Origin: a virus
Length of the DNA: 64,000 nucleotides
Strand: one strand, 5' to 3'
Virus record (IMG/VR): IMGVR_UViG_3300045283_000116
Coordinates: 20,693 to 84,692 of that record
The position numbers and the translations under genes are program-made. How positions within the stretch are numbered: the stretch's first letter is position 1; every line of letters begins with the position of its first letter. The notes beneath the pieces are model-generated. The model saw only the letters and a list, made by a program, of their open reading frames with translations, was not told the DNA's origin and made no database searches. Positions 34,206 through 42,541 of this stretch are shown piece by piece.

Positions 34206-35390
34206 GTGGAGCTCCCAGACAGCAGCATCGGCATCTCGGACATCATCGGCTGGCGCGACTGCCCGAGGCGGATGAGCTACTCCATGCGCCGCCACACCGG
34301 CAACGGAGCCCAGAGCGACGAGCGCACGCCCGAGGCTGGCTCGTGGGCCACGTGGTACGGCTCGGCGATCCACGAGGCCATCCACGCCTCGGACCAGGGG
34401 TTCGACGACGAGGCTGCGCTACAGGCCGCGTGGGATCTGTTCGGCCGCTACCTGCGCCCGTCCGATGTCGACGCCCTGCGCGAGGATCTGGAGACCTACC
34501 ATCAGCGCGACTTCCGCAACGTGCGGACCGTCATGAACGAGGAGGAGTTCCGGGTCCCACTACTAGATCACGACGGTCGTCGCATCTTCTTCCGCGGCCG
34601 CATCGACCGGCTGTACGAACGCCTGGATGCGCCGGGGCACTTCATACACATCGACTACAAGTCGAGCCGGTGGCCCAAGACGCAGGCCGACATCAACGAG
34701 GACGAGCAGCTCTGGGCCTACAACTTCGCCCTGCACGAGTGGCTGCCCGAGATGACCAGCCTGCTCCAGTTCCACGAGCAGTTGAAGTTCGGCCAGCTAC
34801 ACACGCGCAAGACCCCCGACCAGCGTCGCCAGATGGGCGACTGGCTGCGGCTCAACGTCGAGGCGATCCTCAACGACGACGACGTTCGCCCGGACGGGCT
34901 GCTCAAGCACAGCAAGAACCAATGGTGCGCCTGGTGTCCCATCTTGGAGTCGTGCCCGATCGTCCCCGAGCTCACCGACTTCGCGCTGATGGAGCTCGAG
35001 CTCCTGGCCCCGACCCAGAAGATCGGACGCAAGTCTGTGCCTTTCCTGGAGCCGGACCGCATCGAGGAGTACATGGTCGAGCTTGCCCAGGCCAAGGACG
35101 CGCAGGCAATCCTCGGCCGGTTCACCGACGCGATGAGGGATCTGATCCTCAGGATGGACGAGGTCGAGCGCGTGACCTACGGCTACAAGCTCCAGCCCCG
35201 CAAGAAGACCACGTTCACCGGCTCGGCGATGGAGCAGCTACACGACATGCTCGGACCCGAGTTCTACGAGGTCGCCTCGGTCACGAAAACTGCACTCGAG
35301 GCCCACTTTGAGGGCGACGAGTCGGGACTCCAGTCGGCCCTGGATCTCGCCGTCGAGGAAGCCGGGGCCTCCGCCGTCGTCAAGGCGTAG
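34206..35390 (+). CDS. RecB/Cas4-like PD-(D/E)XK nuclease
   Basis: 394 residues, GTG after GGGAGGA. The core motifs are YGSAIHEAIH (about 58), GRIDRLYE (about 135), HIDYKSS (about 150, the D-x-K catalytic pair) and QLWAYNFAL. A C-terminal Cys group (CAWCPILESC with an early DCPRRMS) fits the iron-sulphur cluster of Cas4/AddB-like exonucleases. With the annealing protein it would form an exonuclease-annealase recombination pair. Confidence 0.82.
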   Translation: MELPDSSIGISDIIGWRDCPRRMSYSMRRHTGNGAQSDERTPEAGSWATWYGSAIHEAIHASDQGFDDEAALQAAWDLFGRYLRPSDVDALREDLETYHQRDFRNVRTVMNEEEFRVPLLDHDGRRIFFRGRIDRLYERLDAPGHFIHIDYKSSRWPKTQADINEDEQLWAYNFALHEWLPEMTSLLQFHEQLKFGQLHTRKTPDQRRQMGDWLRLNVEAILNDDDVRPDGLLKHSKNQWCAWCPILESCPIVPELTDFALMELELLAPTQKIGRKSVPFLEPDRIEEYMVELAQAKDAQAILGRFTDAMRDLILRMDEVERVTYGYKLQPRKKTTFTGSAMEQLHDMLGPEFYEVASVTKTALEAHFEGDESGLQSALDLAVEEAGASAVVKA

Positions 35391-35417
35391 GAAAGAAAGC
35401 TCCCGATCGCTTTCCTA
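35388..35417 (+). terminator. Hairpin after the nuclease gene
   Basis: TAGGAAAG and CTTTCCTA form an 8-bp stem overlapping the TAG stop codon. It lacks a T tract; weak terminator candidate. Confidence 0.4.
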
Positions 35418-35440
35418 GCGCAAGATGCGAGGACTCGTTG

Positions 35441-35468
35441 TTGACGTGCGCGAACGCTGCGCTAGAAC
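35441..35468 (+). promoter_or_regulatory. Sigma-70-like promoter for the replication operon
   Basis: TTGACG, 16 bases, TAGAAC. This is the best match to a housekeeping promoter in the left two thirds of the window. The predicted transcript starts near 35475, exactly at a strong hairpin, and leads to the genes at 35590 and 35701. Confidence 0.6.
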
Positions 35469-35474
35469 GGGAGA

Positions 35475-35515
35475 CGCGCCCGGTCCCCTTGCTGGCTGGC
35501 GTGGGACCGGGCGCG
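35475..35515 (+). other. Strong hairpin at the predicted 5' end of the replication transcript
   Basis: A perfect 13-bp stem (CGCGCCCGGTCCC with its complement at 35503-35515) and a 15-base loop. Placed at the start of the mRNA it could protect the 5' end or act as an attenuator. The following AT-richer leader (about 35545-35590) is unlike the surrounding DNA. Confidence 0.55.
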
Positions 35516-35589
35516 CGCTGGAGCACTCCTCCATCCTCCGTCGTCGAACTTTACGGGCTAACGGAAATATTCGCAACGGAGAAGAAGAC

Positions 35590-35697
35590 GTGACGAAACG
35601 CCAAGATTTTACCCCGAACCACGCTCGCTACACGCACCACGCTGCGAGCAGACCTCCACGACGCTCGTCATCCACTTCTCCCTCAGAGAGGTTGTAG
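35590..35697 (+). CDS. Possible 35-residue leader peptide
   Basis: GTG start after a good GGAGAAGAAG site; the product is basic and Ser/Arg/His-rich (MTKRQDFTPNHARYTHH...). It ends 3 bases before the replication gene start. It has no recognisable domain; it may be a leader peptide that couples translation to the next gene. Confidence 0.35.
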   Translation: MTKRQDFTPNHARYTHHAASRPPRRSSSTSPSERL

Positions 35698-35700
35698 ACG

Positions 35701-36435
35701 ATGAAGGTCACGCTAGGTTCTGATCGGTACTTGCGGGATGTTTCTGGCCGGATCGTAGGCAAGGCCCTTGACAAGCCCGGAACGTTTGAGCTCAAGATTG
35801 GGGAAGGAATAGAGGATGGGGTAGAGGAGGATGGGGCTCAGCTAGGGCTCGGGCTTAGCTCCGGTAGCGATGGTGCTGTAGACGTAGGTCTTACCAGCGA
35901 CGTTGGTCGCGCGCGCGAGGACCGCTCAGAAAAACTTACGGCGGTCAACCGTGTCTGGGAGAGCTACTGCATCACCATGCACCCGCGGTCGACGCTGCTG
36001 GGCGAGCAGGAGCGCAAGATCATCGGCGCGGCGCTCAAGGTCGCAAGCTGGGAGGAGTGCATCCGGGCGATCATGGCCTGCGAGCGGTCCGACTTCCACA
36101 TGGCGCGCGGCGAGTACCAGGGCGGCAAGCGTTACAACCGCCTGTCGCAAATCCTGAAAGGCAAGCCCGCTTCTCCGCGTGGCCCAGGGAAAACGATTCG
36201 CGAGCAAATCGACATGTTCCTGGACCTCGCGGAAAAAGACGGACAGGAGTCAGGGGTTCCGTCCGTAGGAAATGACAACATCCGCAGGGCCAAGCGCGAG
36301 GTAATCGACGCGACCGAGTTCCCCGGTGACGAACGGATTGTCGAACGGGGTCAGCGGGCGCGAGCGCTTCTCGCCGAAGTCGGAATCACCGTCGTGGACG
36401 TAGTCGGCGGACTCCCGACCTTCATCAACTCATGA
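35701..36435 (+). CDS. Replisome organiser-like replication protein
   Basis: 244 residues. Residues about 85-165 fit the C-terminal domain of phage replication initiators/helicase loaders: VWESYCITMHPRSTLL, then LKVASWEECIRAIMACERS and YNRLSQILK. The N-terminal 80 residues are acidic and low-complexity instead of the usual winged helix. It lies directly before HNH and DnaB genes, as loaders do. Loading of DnaB is inferred. Confidence 0.6.
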   Translation: MKVTLGSDRYLRDVSGRIVGKALDKPGTFELKIGEGIEDGVEEDGAQLGLGLSSGSDGAVDVGLTSDVGRAREDRSEKLTAVNRVWESYCITMHPRSTLLGEQERKIIGAALKVASWEECIRAIMACERSDFHMARGEYQGGKRYNRLSQILKGKPASPRGPGKTIREQIDMFLDLAEKDGQESGVPSVGNDNIRRAKREVIDATEFPGDERIVERGQRARALLAEVGITVVDVVGGLPTFINS

Positions 36436-36839
36436 GCCTCCCAGATCGCATCGAAGCCAAGATTGACCGCAGCGGCGACTGCCATCTCTGGACGGGCTAC
36501 GTCGAGAAGAACGGCTACGGAAGGGCGAAGTTCAGGGGCGAAATGTGGCTCGTTCACCGCTTGGTCTACGCCCTTGAGGTCGGCCCCATCCCGCCGGGGA
36601 TGCAGATCGACCACGTCAGGACTCGAGGCTGCACTTCGCGCGCGTGCGTGAACGTCGCCCACCTGGAGGCCGTGACGCTCACGGAGAACGCCCTTCGCGC
36701 GCGAAAGACCCACTGTCTCCGCGGCCACCCGTACGACGAGGCCAACACGTACGTCGATCCGTCGACCGGATACCGCCGCTGTCGACGCTGCCACGCCGAT
36801 GCTGAGCGCGCACGCTGGACGGCACGGAGGGCGGCATGA
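36432..36839 (+). CDS. HNH homing-type endonuclease
   Basis: 135 residues, ATGA overlaps on both sides. Pattern CHLWTGYVEKNGYGRAKF, VHRLVYAL, then PGMQIDHV and the HLEAVTLTENALR end, typical of phage HNH nucleases. Extra Cys pairs (CLRGHPYD, CRRCHAD) suggest zinc binding. It is wedged between loader and helicase genes, a common site for such selfish or accessory nucleases. Confidence 0.88.
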   Translation: MSLPDRIEAKIDRSGDCHLWTGYVEKNGYGRAKFRGEMWLVHRLVYALEVGPIPPGMQIDHVRTRGCTSRACVNVAHLEAVTLTENALRARKTHCLRGHPYDEANTYVDPSTGYRRCRRCHADAERARWTARRAA

Positions 36840-38215
36840 CCGTTTCACGTGAAACCCTCCCGTACTCCCCCGCCGCCGAGGAATCGGTCGTGGGGGGCGT
36901 GCTGGCACGTCCGGCGATCGTGCAGGACATCATCGCCACCGGCCTTGAGCCGATCCACTTCTACGGCGCGCCGATGCGAGCGCTGTTCCACGAGGCCGTC
37001 CAGTGCTACTACGCCGACCAGCCGATCGACCCGCTGACGTTCGCGGAGATTCTCGCCAAGCCGCTCTCGAGGTCATGGGCCTGCGACGACGACGAAGTCG
37101 TGACTCGGGTCCGGGCCTTGGCTGGGGCCGCTCGTGGCGCTCCGCCGCGCCAGCCTGTCGACCACGCCCAACTCGTCAAGCGCCACGCCGACTACCGTGC
37201 CCTGCTCGAAACCGCGGCGATGATCGTGACCGAGGTCGAGCGCGAGAACCAGAGCCCCGAGGAGATTGCCGGGCTGGTCTCGGTGGGCGCGATGGAAGTC
37301 GCAACATCGTCCAGCCTCATGTCGACGATCGTGTCGTTCGACGACCTGGGCCGGAACTTCATCCACACCCAGCGCACGCTGATGGCTGCTCGAGCCGCCG
37401 GAGTCGAGTTGGGCGTCTACTTCGGACTGCCGTTCCTGGATGCGTTCACGCGCGGCCTGCGTCCCTCGGAGCTCCTGTTCATCGCCGGGGAGCCGGGGGT
37501 GGGCAAGTCGGCGGTGACGTGGGCCGCGGCGCTGTCGTTCGCCACGAAGCAGATGCAGCGCCCGGAGGACAAGCGGATCGCCACGCTCGTCCTGTCGCTG
37601 GAGATGGCCGAGGAGCCGTCGTCGGGCCGCCTGGCGCAGGGGGTGACCGGGTTGGACGGTGGCAAGCTGCGCGAGGGCCGTGCGACCCAGGAGGATCTGC
37701 GCCGGGTGGCGGCCGAGTGGCGTAACCGCAAGGGCCTGCCCCTGTACTTCAGCTTCGGGTCGAACCTTCGCGCCTCGCAGGTCCGGGCGATCGTCGCCGA
37801 CGCGATCCGCCGCCACAACGTCGGGCTGGTCATCATCGACCACTTCAAGTACCTCGACATGGATGGCCGCTGGCGCTCTCAGATCGAGGAGGACGGGGCC
37901 AAGGCCCGCTTTCTCAAGCAGGACATTGCCACGCAGTTGAACGTGGCCTGCATCTGCTTGGCGCACACGACGAAGGCGATGGAAAACAAGGACCGCCGTC
38001 CGAGGTTGGAGCACCTGCGCGGCAGCCAGGAGATCAGCGCTCATGCGGACTTCGTGTCGTTCATCTACCGGCCGTACAACCACGCGACTGAGTCGGAGAT
38101 CGACGCCGGGAAGGTGCTGCGCACGGATGCGGAGATGATCTTCGCGAAGAATCGGCACGCGCTGGAGGGCAGCGCGCAGTTCTTCTTCGACCCGAGCAGG
38201 ATGGAGATTCACTGA
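36836..38215 (+). CDS. dnaB: Replicative DnaB-type helicase
   Basis: 459 residues. The N-terminal domain (to about 110) starts with the AAEESVVGGVLARP pattern of DnaB. The RecA-like core has Walker A GEPGVGKS at about 218-225, the LSLEMAEEPSSGR motif and VIIDHFKYLD as Walker B. DnaB motif 4 follows (LEHLRGSQEISAHADFVSFIYR). It unwinds the phage fork. Codons 3-7 (VSRET) contain a perfect parS core. Confidence 0.93.
   Translation: MTVSRETLPYSPAAEESVVGGVLARPAIVQDIIATGLEPIHFYGAPMRALFHEAVQCYYADQPIDPLTFAEILAKPLSRSWACDDDEVVTRVRALAGAARGAPPRQPVDHAQLVKRHADYRALLETAAMIVTEVERENQSPEEIAGLVSVGAMEVATSSSLMSTIVSFDDLGRNFIHTQRTLMAARAAGVELGVYFGLPFLDAFTRGLRPSELLFIAGEPGVGKSAVTWAAALSFATKQMQRPEDKRIATLVLSLEMAEEPSSGRLAQGVTGLDGGKLREGRATQEDLRRVAAEWRNRKGLPLYFSFGSNLRASQVRAIVADAIRRHNVGLVIIDHFKYLDMDGRWRSQIEEDGAKARFLKQDIATQLNVACICLAHTTKAMENKDRRPRLEHLRGSQEISAHADFVSFIYRPYNHATESEIDAGKVLRTDAEMIFAKNRHALEGSAQFFFDPSRMEIH
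36842..36855. promoter_or_regulatory. parS-like site (ParB binding)
   Basis: GTTTCACGTGAAAC, a perfect 14-bp palindrome. The bacterial consensus is TGTTTCACGTGAAACA; this copy matches all 14 central bases. It lies in the first codons of dnaB (encoding VSRET). No phage ParB with a classical sequence was recognised, so host ParB is the likely ligand. Confidence 0.75.
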
Positions 38216-38637
38216 TGGCTGCGAACGTGACGTGCGCGAACTGCGGGGTCGAGTTCTGGATGACCGACGGGCTTGAGCGTGCGCGTCGCCGTGACGGGTC
38301 CAGCTTCTACTGCCCCAACGGCCACTCGCTGTCCTACGCGCCGACCGAGGACCAGAAGCAGATCAAGGAACTCGAGGGGCAACTGGAGTCCCAGCGTCGC
38401 CAGCATCGGCGGCTCATCAACGACTACAACGAGCTCTGGGCGCAGCGCGAGGAACTCGTCGCCGACCTCAAGGTCTGTCCGCTGGGCTGCGGCTATCGCT
38501 CGCGCCGCCAGGTGCCGCGCGACCCGGTGGCGATGGGCCGGGGCCTTGAGCGGGTGCGCACCGACATGGTCGACCACCTGCGCGTCGTCCACGGCGCGCG
38601 CATCCCCGCGACGAAGCTGCTGAAGGCCGGAGCGTGA
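38215..38637 (+). CDS. Zinc-ribbon coiled-coil protein
   Basis: 140 residues, start overlapping the helicase stop. CANCGVEF and CPNGH near the start form a zinc ribbon. A coiled coil follows (residues 43-83), then CPLGC and a distal H-x3-H pair. It may bind nucleic acid beside the helicase. Confidence 0.65.
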   Translation: MAANVTCANCGVEFWMTDGLERARRRDGSSFYCPNGHSLSYAPTEDQKQIKELEGQLESQRRQHRRLINDYNELWAQREELVADLKVCPLGCGYRSRRQVPRDPVAMGRGLERVRTDMVDHLRVVHGARIPATKLLKAGA

Positions 38638-38762
38638 TGTGCATCCGCTGCCGTGGTACCGGCAAGATCACCTACCCGCCCGCGCTCACCCCGCAGTTCC
38701 CTACGTCCCAGACCTGCCCCGACTGTGCGGGCACGGGCCAGAACAAACCACAGGAGAGATGA
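38637..38762 (+). CDS. Tiny DnaJ-type zinc-finger protein
   Basis: 41 residues, ATG overlapping the previous stop. CIRCRGTGKI near the start and CPDCAGTGQ near the end are two CxxCxGTG half-sites of the DnaJ central zinc domain, enough for one zinc. It ends one base before the next ATG, preceded by GGAGAG. Standalone mini versions are frequent in actinophages; function is unknown. Confidence 0.75.
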   Translation: MCIRCRGTGKITYPPALTPQFPTSQTCPDCAGTGQNKPQER

Positions 38763-38972
38763 ATGCCACGCACGAACTCAGTGCCGATCGGCGAGATCAA
38801 GACTCGCGTCGAGAAAAGGCTGCGCGTCAAGGCCAAGACCGCGGCTGAGCTCGGAGACGAGATCGGCATGTCTGGCCGCGGCGTCGGTCGCGCCCTGGGC
38901 CAGCTCGTGCGGGAGGGCCGCGCCGTCAAGGTCGCGACCCGAGTTCCTGGATACACGAAGCCGAGGCCCTGA
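38763..38972 (+). CDS. Small winged-helix-like protein
   Basis: 69 residues. KTAAELGDEIGMSGRGVGRAL reads as HTH helices and LVREGRAVKVATR as a wing. It starts right after the zinc-finger gene and overlaps the next one. It is probably a small DNA-binding regulator. Confidence 0.6.
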   Translation: MPRTNSVPIGEIKTRVEKRLRVKAKTAAELGDEIGMSGRGVGRALGQLVREGRAVKVATRVPGYTKPRP

Positions 38973-39532
38973 TGCTGACCACCAACCAGACCCTTCTGCT
39001 GCGCCGGATCGCCAACGCGCCCGAGCCAATCTCGGTCGAGGCGCTGTCGTCCGTTCGCAATGAGCACGACGACGAGATGGGGGAGAACGCCGTTCGCTCG
39101 TCGACGAAGCGCATGGAGAAGAACGGCTGGGTCACGGGCTCAGGCATCGGGAGACTGCGCTCCTACGCGATCACGGCCGTCGGAGTGGCCGCCCTTCAGG
39201 ACCCGACAGCTTCGGACTCCAGTCTCGACAATGGGGACCAGGGTGCACCAGCTCCGCCTGGACTCGAGCTGGATGCTTCCCCGGCCTCCAGTCGCAACTA
39301 CGTGGTGCTGGAGGAGGTCATGGTCGGCGAGCTCGAGCTGGATGAGCAGGCCGCGGTGTACGTCGTGGTCGAAACCACCGCGGCCCGCAACGTCGAAGCC
39401 GCCCTGCGCCACGCCGCCAAGGCGAACTTCGAGGACGGCATCCCGAGACTGGTCGCCGTGTCCGAGAAGATGTGGCAGGTGACCCCGGTGGAGGTCAAGA
39501 CCGCGAGGTCGGTGAGCATCGGTGGAGGGTGA
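38972..39532 (+). CDS. Winged-helix protein with unknown C-terminal domain
   Basis: 186 residues. The first 75 residues look like a winged helix (LLLRRIANAPEPISVEAL, VRSSTKRMEKNGWVTGSG). A Pro/Ser linker holds an exact GACTCCAGTC in the DNA (39215). The C-terminal 75 residues form an alpha/beta domain. It could be a transcription regulator of the early operon. Confidence 0.55.
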   Translation: MLTTNQTLLLRRIANAPEPISVEALSSVRNEHDDEMGENAVRSSTKRMEKNGWVTGSGIGRLRSYAITAVGVAALQDPTASDSSLDNGDQGAPAPPGLELDASPASSRNYVVLEEVMVGELELDEQAAVYVVVETTAARNVEAALRHAAKANFEDGIPRLVAVSEKMWQVTPVEVKTARSVSIGGG

Positions 39533-39773
39533 CCTGTTCCGCGCGCACGACGACGCCGTGAGCCGAGCTCGCGAGTTCGACGGCGACTGGATCGGGCGAC
39601 TCAAGGCTTTCGGTCTGGACCCGGCCGAGGTCGAGGAGGTCATCGTGGCTCGCTGGGAGGACTTCAAGACGGTGCGGCAGGAGGGCGTCATCACGGAGGA
39701 CTTCGTGCTGTTCGCCGCGGGCTTTGCCGAGGGCCTCGTTGCTGGCGTGGCGTTCGGTGAACGTGAACACTGA
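39522..39773 (+). CDS. Small hypothetical helical protein
   Basis: 83 residues from GTG, overlapping both neighbours. It is acidic and helical, with a Gly-rich hydrophobic end (FAAGFAEGLVAGVAFG) that could be a membrane-associated helix. No family was recognised. Confidence 0.55.
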   Translation: MEGDLFRAHDDAVSRAREFDGDWIGRLKAFGLDPAEVEEVIVARWEDFKTVRQEGVITEDFVLFAAGFAEGLVAGVAFGEREH

Positions 39774-40431
39774 ACTGTTCGCCTACGAGGCGTGGCCTCC
39801 CCGTTCGATCTGGGGCGAGCACGCGGCGCAGGGTCAGAACCCGTACGACACCGTCGACTTCCACGTCGACCTGGGCTGCGGAACCTTGCCGAAGGGTCGG
39901 ATTGGAGTCGACCGCTACCGCGCGCCGGGCGTCAACGTCCTCGCCGACCTGGATGCGGTCCTGACGTACGCGGTTCCAGTGGTGCCTGGTGGCGAGGCGG
40001 GACCGGGGGCCGTGCCTGGCCCCGGACTCCCGTTCGCGGATAGCTCGATCCGGTCGATCATCTCCCACCACGCGCTCGAACACATCGGGGACGGGTTCCT
40101 CACGCTCATGGAGGAAATCCATCGGGTGCTGGTACCGGGCGGTTTGCTGCGGGTCATCACGCCCGCGTTCCCCTCCTGGGCAGCGGTCGGTGACCCCGAC
40201 CACCGTCGCTACTTCATGGCCGATCCGTCGACGGGCGCGTCGACGTGGGACGCTTTCTTCGTCGACGGCAACGGCCACTCGTGGCTTTCGGAGTTCTCCG
40301 TCCCCTACATCGGCACGGCGAAGTTCATGCGACTCGAGTTGGACGTGACCCCGACGCCCCCCCTGGAACTGCAATGGACGGCCGAGGACAGACGAGAGAT
40401 GCGTATCGCTATGGCGGCCTGGAAGCCCTGA
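39757..40431 (+). CDS. SAM-dependent methyltransferase (class I)
   Basis: 224 residues from GTG at 39757 (39763 is an alternative). VDLGCGTLPKGRIGVD is the SAM-binding loop, LPFADSSIRSIISHHALEH gives the post-motif region, and VLVPGGLLRVITP follows. The subtype resembles methyltransferases near polysaccharide genes. It lies just before the glycosyltransferase cluster and may methylate a sugar added by those enzymes. Confidence 0.8.
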   Translation: MNVNTELFAYEAWPPRSIWGEHAAQGQNPYDTVDFHVDLGCGTLPKGRIGVDRYRAPGVNVLADLDAVLTYAVPVVPGGEAGPGAVPGPGLPFADSSIRSIISHHALEHIGDGFLTLMEEIHRVLVPGGLLRVITPAFPSWAAVGDPDHRRYFMADPSTGASTWDAFFVDGNGHSWLSEFSVPYIGTAKFMRLELDVTPTPPLELQWTAEDRREMRIAMAAWKP

Positions 40432-40515
40432 GCCATCACTTCGATCCGTCCTACGCTTGGCCGGTCGGTTCTCGCGTCTGCGTTTGCGGTCGCCATGAAG
40501 ATCATTCGATCCACC

Positions 40516-40521
40516 TAAAAT
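40516..40521 (+). promoter_or_regulatory. TAAAAT -10 box, possibly leaderless
   Basis: TAAAAT ends six bases before the ATG at 40528, with no ribosome site between. The 96-base gap 40432-40527 contains nothing else recognisable. This may start the glycosyltransferase operon as a leaderless mRNA. Confidence 0.45.
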
Positions 40522-40527
40522 CACTGC

Positions 40528-40953
40528 ATGGCACCACTACCGACACGCCGAATCACAGCCACGTCCTGCGAGGTCATCACGACCGGGCTGGGCAAGAACA
40601 ACAGGGAGTACACGATCTACGAGATCGCGGCCCGCGGTGAGGACGGGCTCGAGATCACCGAGAACCTGCGGTCGTTCGAGAAACTGCCGTTGGACGTACT
40701 CATCGAGGTCGAGGTCGAGTCGTTCAGCAGCGACCGCCACGGGCACTCGTACACGCTCAAGCTGCCGCGCAACTCGGAACACAAGGCCGAGAATCAGTCG
40801 GGCTCCGGGCTGTTGGAGCTCATCCGCACCCAGCTCACCGAGCTCCGCACCGAGCTCGAGCTCCTGAAGCCCCAGGTCCGCCAACTCAGGACTCAAGTCG
40901 CAGAGTTACGGGGCGAAGAAGCGCCCCGAGACGAGACCGAGGTCATCCTGTGA
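40528..40953 (+). CDS. OB-like/coiled-coil protein of unknown function
   Basis: 141 residues. The first 90 residues are beta-rich (TSCEVITTGLGKNNREYTIYEIAA), compatible with a small OB fold. The rest is a coiled coil of heptads (LLELIRTQLTELRTELELL). Similar small phage proteins can bind ssDNA, but this is a guess. Confidence 0.55.
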   Translation: MAPLPTRRITATSCEVITTGLGKNNREYTIYEIAARGEDGLEITENLRSFEKLPLDVLIEVEVESFSSDRHGHSYTLKLPRNSEHKAENQSGSGLLELIRTQLTELRTELELLKPQVRQLRTQVAELRGEEAPRDETEVIL

Positions 40954-41654
40954 GCCACGCGACGTGCTGCGTGCTCTCCTACAACCGACCGGAGTTCCTG
41001 TCTCGCAGCGTCCTGTCGATGATCCAGAACGCCGACGAGCCTTTCGAGTTGATCGTCCACGACGACGGCAGCAAGGACGCGGTCGACATGCGCGTCGTGC
41101 TCGACTGGTTGCAGTACGTCGTGGGGGCGACCGTCATCCGCAACGCTCCCGGCCACAATCAGGGGCAGGGTGTGGCGCTGAACCGCATGTTCGGGATGGC
41201 GACCGGCGACCCGATCTACAAGCTCGACCACGACCTGACGTACAAGCCGGGGTGGCTGAGCCGATCGAAGCGGCTGATCCTCGGCAACCCGAAGATCGGC
41301 CTCCTGGGCCTGTTCCACTACTACTACGAGCCGTGCGACTCCCGTCGCACGTTGATCGAGGATCACGAGGAGTGGAGCTCACGCACCCACATCCTCGGTT
41401 CGGCGTTCGGGGTTCGCCGCCACTGCTGGGACTGGCTCGGCCCGTTCGATGAGCACCGCGCCGACTTCGGTGAGGACTGGTGGTTCCAGAAGCGGGTCAC
41501 GGCAAGCCGCGACTACTGTTGCGCGTTGCCGAGGAGGGATCTCGTCGAGAACTTCGGCTTCGGGATCGGGCCGTCGACCGTGAACGTTGCGGCCAACACG
41601 CTCCAGGAGATTTACACCCAGCCGTACCTCATCGTTCCGCCTGGAGTCCCATGA
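40950..41654 (+). CDS. Glycosyltransferase family 2-like (GT-A)
   Basis: 234 residues, GTG overlap. VLSYNRPEFLSRSVLSM and IVHDDGSKDA are the nucleotide-sugar site of GT-A enzymes; KLDHDLTYKPGW carries the D-x-D metal motif. FDEHRADFGEDWWF supplies the usual ED catalytic pair. It is the first of four consecutive glycosyltransferases. Confidence 0.85.
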   Translation: MSHATCCVLSYNRPEFLSRSVLSMIQNADEPFELIVHDDGSKDAVDMRVVLDWLQYVVGATVIRNAPGHNQGQGVALNRMFGMATGDPIYKLDHDLTYKPGWLSRSKRLILGNPKIGLLGLFHYYYEPCDSRRTLIEDHEEWSSRTHILGSAFGVRRHCWDWLGPFDEHRADFGEDWWFQKRVTASRDYCCALPRRDLVENFGFGIGPSTVNVAANTLQEIYTQPYLIVPPGVP

Positions 41655-42541
41655 TCGGCATCGTCATCCCCGTGGGGCCGGGCCGCGAGAAGAACCTGAC
41701 CCAATGCCTGTTGGCGATCCGCAGCCTCGGTCGCGACCTGCCGCCCGTCGTGCTCGTCGGTGACGGCGTGGGTCCCGACGATCTGTGGGCCACGGTGCCA
41801 TTCGGACTGCCGGAGGTCGGCGTGATCGAGCTACCCAAGCATGTCCCCGGCATGGAGCAGCCGCGCAATCAGGGCGTTCGCTATCTCGCTGGGCGCTGGC
41901 CCGAGGTCACGTACGTGTGGTTCGTGGATTCCGACGTGGTGCTGGAGCCGTGGGCGCTGGACGCCATGCGCGATGCGATCGCCGACGGCAATGCCGGGAC
42001 GGAACCTCGGATTCTCGTCGGACCCTACGACTGGCTGCCGGAGGGTTGGCGGCCCGAGAGCGGGGTGGGCTGGTCGAGTAGAGGCGGCCTCCGCAACGAC
42101 CCCCGCTGGCCCGCCTTCGATACCAACGACCCGAGTCACGTGTTCAAGGGCGACCTCATGGCTGGGCTGGCCTGCTTCTCCGGCAACCTGGTGTGGCCGA
42201 TCGAGGAGTTCCAGAGGACCGGCGGATTCTGGTCGGAGCTTCACCACGGCCGCTGCGAGGACGGGGAGCTGGGCTTGCGGGCCGTGGCGATGGGCGTCGG
42301 AATCTCGATGGTGCGCGAGGCGCGCGGCTACCACCTGTGGCACCCGGTCGACACGCAGTTGGCCCTCGCGCGTAACCTGCGCGACGTGCCCATGCTCAAC
42401 ACGCGCCACCCCTGGGCCGAGGGTGCGGGCGTGGTGATGGTGGATCGGGACGGCAAGGCGTTCGACGTGCGCTGTTCGGGGTGCGGGAGGCTGGTCCCGA
42501 CGATCGGCTGGTGGGAGCACGCCGCCGCCTGTCATGAGTGA
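41651..42541 (+). CDS. Glycosyltransferase family 2-like with C-terminal zinc knuckle
   Basis: 296 residues. IVIPVGPGREKNLTQCLL starts the GT-A fold, WFVDSDVVLEP holds D-x-D, and HHGRCEDGELGLRA is the catalytic acidic stretch. The last 35 residues add CSGCGRLVPTIGWWEHAAAC, a C2HC zinc knuckle not usual for this family. Start overlaps the previous stop. Confidence 0.82.
   Translation: MIGIVIPVGPGREKNLTQCLLAIRSLGRDLPPVVLVGDGVGPDDLWATVPFGLPEVGVIELPKHVPGMEQPRNQGVRYLAGRWPEVTYVWFVDSDVVLEPWALDAMRDAIADGNAGTEPRILVGPYDWLPEGWRPESGVGWSSRGGLRNDPRWPAFDTNDPSHVFKGDLMAGLACFSGNLVWPIEEFQRTGGFWSELHHGRCEDGELGLRAVAMGVGISMVREARGYHLWHPVDTQLALARNLRDVPMLNTRHPWAEGAGVVMVDRDGKAFDVRCSGCGRLVPTIGWWEHAAACHE

Noticed and set aside
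33864-34385. Long version of the minus-strand gene starting at 34385
   Set aside because: The upstream part overlaps the nuclease gene and the divergent control region; the start at 34061 has a ribosome site.
35425-35697. A 90-residue frame starting at 35425
   Set aside because: Its first part reads through a strong hairpin and has no ribosome site; only the short frame from 35590 has one.
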